From: Alphaproteobacteria bacterium
Lineage (GTDB): Bacteria; Pseudomonadota; Alphaproteobacteria; Micropepsales; Micropepsaceae
Length of the DNA stretch: 64,000 bases
Direction of reading: 5' to 3'
NCBI GenBank assembly: GCA_017307355.1
Contig: JAFKFG010000014.1
Coordinates: forward strand, 1 to 64,000
Shown: positions 59,454 through 64,000 of the stretch, piece by piece
Position numbering within the stretch: the stretch's first letter is position 1
How the letters are laid out: each line of letters starts with the position of its first letter
Notes under the pieces: model-generated
What the model was told of the DNA's origin: nothing
Seen by the model: the letters and a program-made list of their open reading frames with translations, nothing else
The model's database searches: none
Translations under genes and position numbers: made by a program

Positions 59454-60287
59454 TCAGCCGTTCTGGAACAGCGACAGGATGGTCTGCGGCGCCTGGTTGG
59501 CGATCGACAGGGCCTGAACGCCCAGCTGCTGCTTGACCTGCAACGACTGGAGGCTGGCGCTTTCGTCGGCCATGTTGGCGTCCACCAGATTGCCCAGACC
59601 CGACGTCAAGGTGTCGGCCAGTTTCTGGGTGAAGGTCGCCTGGATCGAGAACTTCGCCGCGCCGGCCGACAATTTGGCGAGCGCCGCGTTGACGTTGGTG
59701 AGCGAGGTCTGGATCGTGCCGATCAGCGCCGACGCTTTGGCCTGGGTGGAAACCGTGGCCGTGGAAGCGAGCGTCACGATGCTGCCGCTGAGACTCATAT
59801 TCTGCGCCATGGTGGTGATGCGGCGCGAGCCGTCGGCCGAGGCCAAGGCCTGAACCTTGGTGGTCGTGCCGTCGACCAGGTTGAAATTGTTGAAAACGGC
59901 GTTCTTGACGATGGTGGAAATCTGATCGCGCAGGGCCGTGAAGTCCGAGTTCAAGGCCTGACGGCTGGCGGTGTCGAGCGACGGGTCGGCCGCGGACAGC
60001 GCCTTCTGCTTCAACTGGATCATCAGGTCCGAAATCGACTGGCCGGCGGACAGCGCCACTTCGATCGCGGACAAGCCGTTGTTCAAGCTGCTGGAGACCG
60101 ACTGGAAGCCCGCAATCGCGCCGCGCTGGTTCTGGGCAATGGCGTAAATCGCACCATCGTCTTTAGCGGACGCAACCTTCAACCCGGAATTGACGGCATT
60201 CTGGGTCCGTGTAAGCTGACCCTGCGTTTCGTTCAAATATTGCAGCGCCGTCATCGCGCCGGTGTTGGTGTTGACGCTAAAGGACAT
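59454..60287 (-). CDS. Flagellin 2
   Basis: A second 277-residue flagellin, the same length as flagellin 1 and alignable without gaps, starting MSFSVNTNTGAMTALQYLN and ending ALSIANQAPQTILSLFQNG. Substitutions are scattered, with most in the central helices (FQSVSSSLNNGLSAIEVALS versus YASVINSINNATSSVDVALS). It has its own perfect sigma-54 promoter and terminator, so the two genes are independent units. Multiple flagellins are usual in this group. Confidence 0.96.
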   Translation of the reverse strand: MSFSVNTNTGAMTALQYLNETQGQLTRTQNAVNSGLKVASAKDDGAIYAIAQNQRGAIAGFQSVSSSLNNGLSAIEVALSAGQSISDLMIQLKQKALSAADPSLDTASRQALNSDFTALRDQISTIVKNAVFNNFNLVDGTTTKVQALASADGSRRITTMAQNMSLSGSIVTLASTATVSTQAKASALIGTIQTSLTNVNAALAKLSAGAAKFSIQATFTQKLADTLTSGLGNLVDANMADESASLQSLQVKQQLGVQALSIANQAPQTILSLFQNG

Positions 60288-60364
60288 GGGATTTCTCCAT
60301 TACTTCGTTCGGTGGGGTGGCGCGCATTCTGCGGTGCCAAGGCATTTGACCTGCCCCCTCAAGT

Positions 60365-60379
60365 GCAACGGGTGTGCCA
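60365..60379 (-). promoter_or_regulatory. Sigma-54 promoter of flagellin 2
   Basis: Minus-strand TGGCAC-ACCCG-TTGC, a perfect match to the consensus. The transcript start is expected near 60353, giving a leader of about 66 bases. Confidence 0.88.
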
Positions 60380-60502
60380 GAATGGTTCCGCTGATTTAAC
60401 TTTTTAAGTAGCTGATTTTACTAGAAGATTTCTGACGGCACTGAGCGCGACTTAGGCATGTTTTGCCGAAGAGGCAGAACTTGCCGCGCGCTTTTTATGT
60501 TG

Positions 60503-60747
60503 CCCCCATCTGTCTGCCACGCGGGCAAGCCATCGGAAGACGTTCGGTACGCTGTCGCTACCGAACTCCCCCGCCAGGCCTTCGGCCACGGAGGGAAGAA
60601 AGCCGGAGCCAACGCGATCAAGCGCCCGTTGCAGCGTTTACAGGCCCGCCTCCCCCGCGCGCGAAGCGCTAGCGGGGGAGATGCCCGTAGCAGCGCTTGC
60701 GATGCGAAGGGCAGAGGGGGAGAAAATGCGAAGGCCGGAGGGGGAAA
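60503..60747 (+). repeat. Composite palindromic element (A-linker-B) upstream of flagellin 2
   Basis: A variant A unit (60503-60601) with the same GTACGCTGTCGCTACCGAA insertion as the copy at 59134, then linker and B unit. The B end is duplicated in tandem (ATGCGAAGG-C-GAGGGGGA-AAA at about 60702-60725 and again at 60726-60747). It ends at the flaF terminator. Confidence 0.87.
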
Positions 60748-60750
60748 CAA

Positions 60751-60776
60751 AAAAAACCGGCGCGTTTCCGCGCCGG
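60751..60776 (-). terminator. Terminator of flbT-flaF
   Basis: An 8-bp stem CCGGCGCG/CGCGCCGG with TTTC loop, followed on the minus strand by eight T residues. Confidence 0.85.
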
Positions 60777-60808
60777 CTTTTCGAAGCCCCCTGAAACCTG
60801 GCTGCTCT

Positions 60809-61162
60809 TTATCCGACTTTGGCCTGCAGGCCCTGCATGATGGCGCGATTGATCTCGATCAGCGGATCGAGCGGCGCCTTCTCGCGCGTCACGCGGCGTG
60901 AGTATTTCGATACCCAGAGCGACAGGGACACGATCTTGGCGCGCAGATCCGCGGTCAAGGCGTTGCGATCGTCCATGCAATCGGCCGCCAGGGTGCGCCA
61001 CATGCGCCGGTTCCAGTCGATCGCCTCGACCAGCGGCGCGCCTTGGGCGTTTTTGCTCTTGGCCTCCAGCAGCGCGCCCGTCACCTGACCGAACAGGCGA
61101 TATTCCGTCGCGCGCGGGTCTTCAACTACGCGCTGGACGTTTTGATACGCTTGAAGGGTCAT
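60809..61162 (-). CDS. flaF: Flagellar biosynthesis regulator FlaF
   Basis: A 117-residue FlaF protein, needed in Caulobacter for flagellin synthesis and secretion and working against FlbT. Family features are the start AYQNVQRVVEDPRATEYRLF, VEAIDWNRRMWRTLAADCMD and LRAKIVSLSLWVSKYSRRV. It overlaps the end of flbT by 41 bases in another frame, so it is in the same transcript. Confidence 0.95.
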   Translation of the reverse strand: MTLQAYQNVQRVVEDPRATEYRLFGQVTGALLEAKSKNAQGAPLVEAIDWNRRMWRTLAADCMDDRNALTADLRAKIVSLSLWVSKYSRRVTREKAPLDPLIEINRAIMQGLQAKVG

Positions 61163-61547
61163 AATTCAGTCGCTCCTGTTCGTAGTCGAATAGCTTGCGG
61201 CAGGCGATCAGCGCCTTGTAATAGGCGCCCTGGCTCACATCCCGGCTGATTTCCACGCAGGCGGCCAGGATGACGCGGTTTCTGATGGCGCCCATGAACT
61301 CGCTCATGCGCAGCGCGAATTCGTCATACGGTTCCTCGCGGCCTTCGCTGTCCAGATACATCATCATGATGGCCAGATAGACCAGGCGCGCCGGCGTTTT
61401 GGCGTCCTTGGGCTGCATGATGTCTTTTTCGCGCAGCACGCAGGCTTTGTTCTGGATGACCAGGCTGGTGCGCTTATCGCCATTGGCGAGCACCGCGCCA
61501 TTGAGCACGAATTTCTCGCCGGGTTTCAGCGACAATTTCAGAGGCAT
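61122..61547 (-). CDS. flbT: Flagellin mRNA repressor FlbT
   Basis: A 141-residue FlbT protein, which in Caulobacter binds the 5' leader of flagellin mRNA and promotes its decay until the hook is complete. It starts MPLKLSLKPGEKFVLNGAVL and has KRTSLVIQNKACVLREKDIM, PARLVYLAIMMMYLD and YYKALIACRKLFDYE. The ATG at 61547 gives the standard start; a longer frame exists. It is the first gene of flbT-flaF and divergent from the FlbA-like gene. Confidence 0.95.
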   Translation of the reverse strand: MPLKLSLKPGEKFVLNGAVLANGDKRTSLVIQNKACVLREKDIMQPKDAKTPARLVYLAIMMMYLDSEGREEPYDEFALRMSEFMGAIRNRVILAACVEISRDVSQGAYYKALIACRKLFDYEQERLNYDPSSVSKRPARS

Positions 61548-61692
61548 GCGGGGGGTCCTTGCCTGTCCAATGACTGTGACCATATCGCGGCAGGGTTAAC
61601 AAAAGCCTGCCGGTTCGCGGCTTATCGTTCACGCGCGGTTAAACATAAGATGCTTTGATGGCCGCAGATTTCTCAGCCGGAAGACGCAACCG

Positions 61693-63441
61693 ATGGCCAC
61701 CGCCGCGAGCTTGAAAAGTATCGATTCGTTAACCGGCGTGGATGCCCGCATGGAGGCGCTCAACCGGCTGGAAAAGCTGGCCGACGAAGCCGCCGCCGAA
61801 ATCGCGCGTCATCGCTCCAATCTGCTTTTGAAGCGCGGCATCAAGGCGTGGCGCCGCGGCGAGATCGTGCGCGCGGGCCAATGGGCGCTCAAATCCTCGG
61901 AGATGGACCCCACCAATGCCAAGGCGTTTCACGTGTTGGCGATGGCGCTGGAACGGATGGGGCATCTGCACAAAGCGCTGGTGACGTATGAACGCGCCTT
62001 CGAACTGGATCCCAACGATCCGGAGCTTCTGATCAATCTGGGCCTCACCGCCTGGAATCTGAAGATGACCGAGGGCGCGGCCCGCATGTTTCAGCTCTAT
62101 GTCGATGCGTGCCCGCAATCGCCGCTGGGCTACAACAATCTGGGCAGCGTCATGTATGACCTGGGCAGCGCGGAAATGGCGATCGAGACTTTGCGCGCCG
62201 CGATCTATCGCATGCCGCAAGAAGCGATCCTGTGGAATTCGCTGGCCACGGTGCTGGCCGAGGAAGGCCGCGCCGAGGAAAGCCTGGTCTTTTACAACGA
62301 AGCGGTGCGGCTGGAGCCGCGCTTTGCCCGCGGCTATCACAATCTGGGCTATGCCTATCAGCATCTGGGCCAGCTGGAGGAAGCGCTGGAGAATTACGAC
62401 CGGGCGCTGGAATTCGCGGTCGATCCCAGCGAACGAATGGAATCGCGGCATTCGCGCAGCATCTGCCTGATCGGGGCGGGCAAGCTGGAAGAAGGCTTCC
62501 GCGAATATGAAATCCGCAACAGCGAACGCTTCCGGGCCTATTTCCACCACATGATCAAGGCGCCGCGCTGGAACGGCGAACCGGTGGAAGGGATGAAGCT
62601 TCTGCTGGTGGGCGAACAGGGATTGGGCGACGAATTCATGTTCGCCAACATCCTGCCCGATGTGATCCGCGATCTGGGGCCGGACGGCAAGTTGCAGATC
62701 GCGGTCGATCCGCGCCTGGTGACCTTGTTCCAGCGCAGTTTCCCGGATGCCGAAGTCGGCACCTATGACGACCGCACCCTGATCGACAAGGACGGCAACA
62801 AGGCGCTGCGCCTCATTCCCTTCGCGTCGGACGGCAACGAGCCCGACATGTGGGCGCCGATGGGTTCGGCCCTGCCCGTCTATCGCAAGGCGCTGTCCGA
62901 TTTTCCCCGCAAGCCGTTCCTGGTCCCCGACCCCGTGCGGGTGGCGGAATTCAAGGCGCAGTTGGCCAAGCTGCCCGGCAAGAAGGTCGGCGTCTGCTGG
63001 CGCTCGATGATGCTGGAGGCCAAGCGCGCCAAATATTTCAGTCCGATCGATGGCTGGGCGCCGGTCCTGAAAACCGAAGGCGTCAGCTTCATCAATCTCC
63101 AATATGGCGATTGTGCCGAGGAGATCGCCCGCGCCCGCGACATGCATGGCGTCACTATTCACCAGATCGAAGGCCTGGATTTGCGCAACGATATCGACGG
63201 CACCGCCGCCCTCTGTGCGGCGCTGGATCTGGTCTTGTCGGCGCCGACCGCCGCCGCAGCAACGGCCGCCAGCGTGGGCGCCAAGGTCTGGTTTCTTGCC
63301 GCGGGTCGCACCTGGCCGCAGCTGGGGACCGACGAATATCCCTGGTATGCGGACACGCGAGTGATGACGCCCAAAGGTTTCGCCGACTGGGCCGCCTTGA
63401 TGCCGGATGTCAGCGCCGCACTTTCGGATTTCGCCCGCTAG
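61693..63441 (+). CDS. TPR-glycosyltransferase, FlbA-like
   Basis: A 582-residue paralogue in layout of the TPR-glycosyltransferase at 44793. An N-terminal helix (ARMEALNRLEKLADEAAAEI) is followed by about six TPRs (residues about 45-270, for example AFHVLAMALERMGHLHKALV and GYHNLGYAYQHLGQLEEALE). A GT-B-like domain then has LLLVGEQGLGDEFMFANILP, VGVCWRSMMLEAKRAKYFSP and LVLSAPTAAAATAASVGAKV. In Caulobacter the TPR gene flbA lies beside flaF and flbT and is required for flagellin modification and assembly. Stop codons of this gene and the opposing one overlap in CTAG. Confidence 0.8.
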   Translation: MATAASLKSIDSLTGVDARMEALNRLEKLADEAAAEIARHRSNLLLKRGIKAWRRGEIVRAGQWALKSSEMDPTNAKAFHVLAMALERMGHLHKALVTYERAFELDPNDPELLINLGLTAWNLKMTEGAARMFQLYVDACPQSPLGYNNLGSVMYDLGSAEMAIETLRAAIYRMPQEAILWNSLATVLAEEGRAEESLVFYNEAVRLEPRFARGYHNLGYAYQHLGQLEEALENYDRALEFAVDPSERMESRHSRSICLIGAGKLEEGFREYEIRNSERFRAYFHHMIKAPRWNGEPVEGMKLLLVGEQGLGDEFMFANILPDVIRDLGPDGKLQIAVDPRLVTLFQRSFPDAEVGTYDDRTLIDKDGNKALRLIPFASDGNEPDMWAPMGSALPVYRKALSDFPRKPFLVPDPVRVAEFKAQLAKLPGKKVGVCWRSMMLEAKRAKYFSPIDGWAPVLKTEGVSFINLQYGDCAEEIARARDMHGVTIHQIEGLDLRNDIDGTAALCAALDLVLSAPTAAAATAASVGAKVWFLAAGRTWPQLGTDEYPWYADTRVMTPKGFADWAALMPDVSAALSDFAR

Positions 63442-63710
63442 ACCTGAAAGGTGAAGGGCCGGCCCCGCGATTTGGGCTTCCAGCCCGCATCGATGGCGCG
63501 GCGGATGATGTCGGCCAGGCCTTCGCGGTCCACATCGGGCCGCTCGGTCTTGCCGCCGGGCATTTCCTTGAAGGGAAATTCCAGGATCAATTCGCGGTGC
63601 GCTTCGTCCGTGCGCTCGACCGACAGACGCAGGCCCAGGTGATCGCCATGGGGATCCCAGATCTGTTCGCTGCGCAGGCTCCAGCGGAGCGGGAACCCCT
63701 CCACTTCCAA
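63438..63710 (-). CDS. Small protein of unknown function, possibly frameshifted at its start
   Basis: A protein of about 90 residues from a TTG at 63710: LEVEGFPLRWSLRSEQ, then VERTDEAHRELILEFPFKEM, REGLADIIRRAIDAGWKPKS and RGRPFTFQV. Upstream, the same frame stays open as PKRRKRELEGR before a stop at 63744, while the only nearby ATG (63747) is in a neighbouring frame. A one-base change would join this ATG to the frame and extend the protein by 12 residues. It may therefore use TTG, or carry a recent frameshift or sequencing error. I do not recognise the family with certainty. Confidence 0.6.
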   Translation of the reverse strand: MEVEGFPLRWSLRSEQIWDPHGDHLGLRLSVERTDEAHRELILEFPFKEMPGGKTERPDVDREGLADIIRRAIDAGWKPKSRGRPFTFQV

Positions 63711-63743
63711 CCTGCCTTCCAGTTCGCGCTTGCGCCGCTTTGG

Positions 63744-63845
63744 TCATTGTTGCTGTTGCTGCTGCTGGTGATAGAGCCGTCCCGGCATGGCCACCGGATC
63801 GGGTCCGCCAAAATCCTCGGTATTCGCCAGCGCCTTACCTTGCAT
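63744..63845 (-). CDS. Possible 33-residue ORF ending in seven glutamines
   Basis: Reads MQGKALANTEDFGGPDPV followed by AMPGRLYH and seven glutamines to a TGA that overlaps an ATG in ATGA. There is no clear ribosome site. The overlap with the next start is the only structural support, and the end is a CAG/CAA run. Confidence 0.25.
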   Translation of the reverse strand: MQGKALANTEDFGGPDPVAMPGRLYHQQQQQQQ

Positions 63846-63910
63846 GGGGGAAGTGTGGCGTTGCAGCAGGGGAGGTCAAGGCCGGAGCGGCCGCCATTTC
63901 CGCCAAAAAA

Positions 63911-63941
63911 GAGCGGATGACGAGGCTTTCGTCATCCGCTC
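63911..63941 (-). terminator. Hairpin oriented as a minus-strand terminator
   Basis: A 13-bp stem (63911-63923 with 63929-63941), a GGCTT loop and a six-T tail on the minus strand, probably ending a gene beyond the right edge. It is followed at 63951-63968 by a perfect CCGGCACCC/GGGTGCCGG palindrome. Confidence 0.75.
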
Positions 63942-64000
63942 CAGGCTGGGCCGGCACCCGGGTGCCGGGGGAGGTCCGGGGCCAACCAAGGGGAAGTACT

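Noticed and set aside
61729..63747. 672-codon minus-strand frame opposite the FlbA-like gene
   Set aside because: Antisense shadow with Arg/Gln/Asp-rich composition and no motif; the plus strand encodes clear TPRs.

Overview
The window reads as chromosome of a motile, GC-rich alphaproteobacterium with a Caulobacter-like flagellar and cell-cycle toolkit. The evidence is FlaF and FlbT next to small flagellins, an FlbA-type TPR protein divergent from flbT, sigma-54 promoters on flagellar genes, CtrA-like TTAA-N7-TTAA boxes, an alphaproteobacterial initiator tRNA and the betaine-lipid pair BtaA/BtaB. Order-level placement (Caulobacterales, Micropepsales or similar) cannot be settled by eye. No insertion sequence, prophage or CRISPR array was recognised.

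Layout. 1-10.3 kb: betaine lipid synthesis (btaA-btaB), an OmpA-like porin with a 30-proline linker and a duplicated terminator, two small secreted proteins, aspartate-semialdehyde dehydrogenase, a DUF1330 protein, ZapE, a UbiH-type hydroxylase and a DapC-like aminotransferase. 10.4-16.1 kb: ftsK with a triplicated 3' tail, a PH-domain membrane protein, a sensor histidine kinase, a cupredoxin and tRNA-fMet. 16.5-22.2 kb: a stress and sulfide block. It holds HdeD and a coiled-coil protein behind a perfect FNR/FixK box, then a sulfide-detoxification module (TauE/SafE exporter, rhodanese, two-cysteine ArsR repressor, ETHE1-like metallo-hydrolase, sulfide:quinone oxidoreductase) around an AT-rich palindromic operator. 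22.5-32.3 kb: dksA, then flgF-flgG-flgA-flgH facing fliL-fliM, a DUF6468 protein, a MotE-like protein and a 1,105-residue TPR protein. 32.4-39.2 kb: alpha/beta hydrolase, RppH, divergent polysaccharide deacetylase, CtpA protease, EnvC-like factor and GpmI. 39.5-44.6 kb: flgI, flgJ, a FlgN-like chaperone and a beta-propeller flagellar protein resembling FlaEY.

44.8-57.8 kb is the most unusual part, probably making and attaching a flagellin glycan. It contains a TPR-glycosyltransferase, a fused SpsF-SpsG (cytidylyltransferase plus PseG-like) enzyme, a short NeuB-type synthase and a tightly coupled eight-gene operon: methyltransferase, sulfotransferase, C-methyltransferase-like protein, split transketolase, SDR, ATP-grasp ligase and a GH57-like protein. 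Two flagellins with sigma-54 promoters, flaF, flbT and a second TPR-glycosyltransferase (FlbA-like) follow to 63.4 kb.

A second theme is a family of palindromic intergenic elements (A and B units, sometimes joined as A-linker-B). They sit directly after stop codons and in several cases fill a convergent gap from stop to stop. Two genes (ompA-like, ftsK) also have tandemly duplicated 3' tails.
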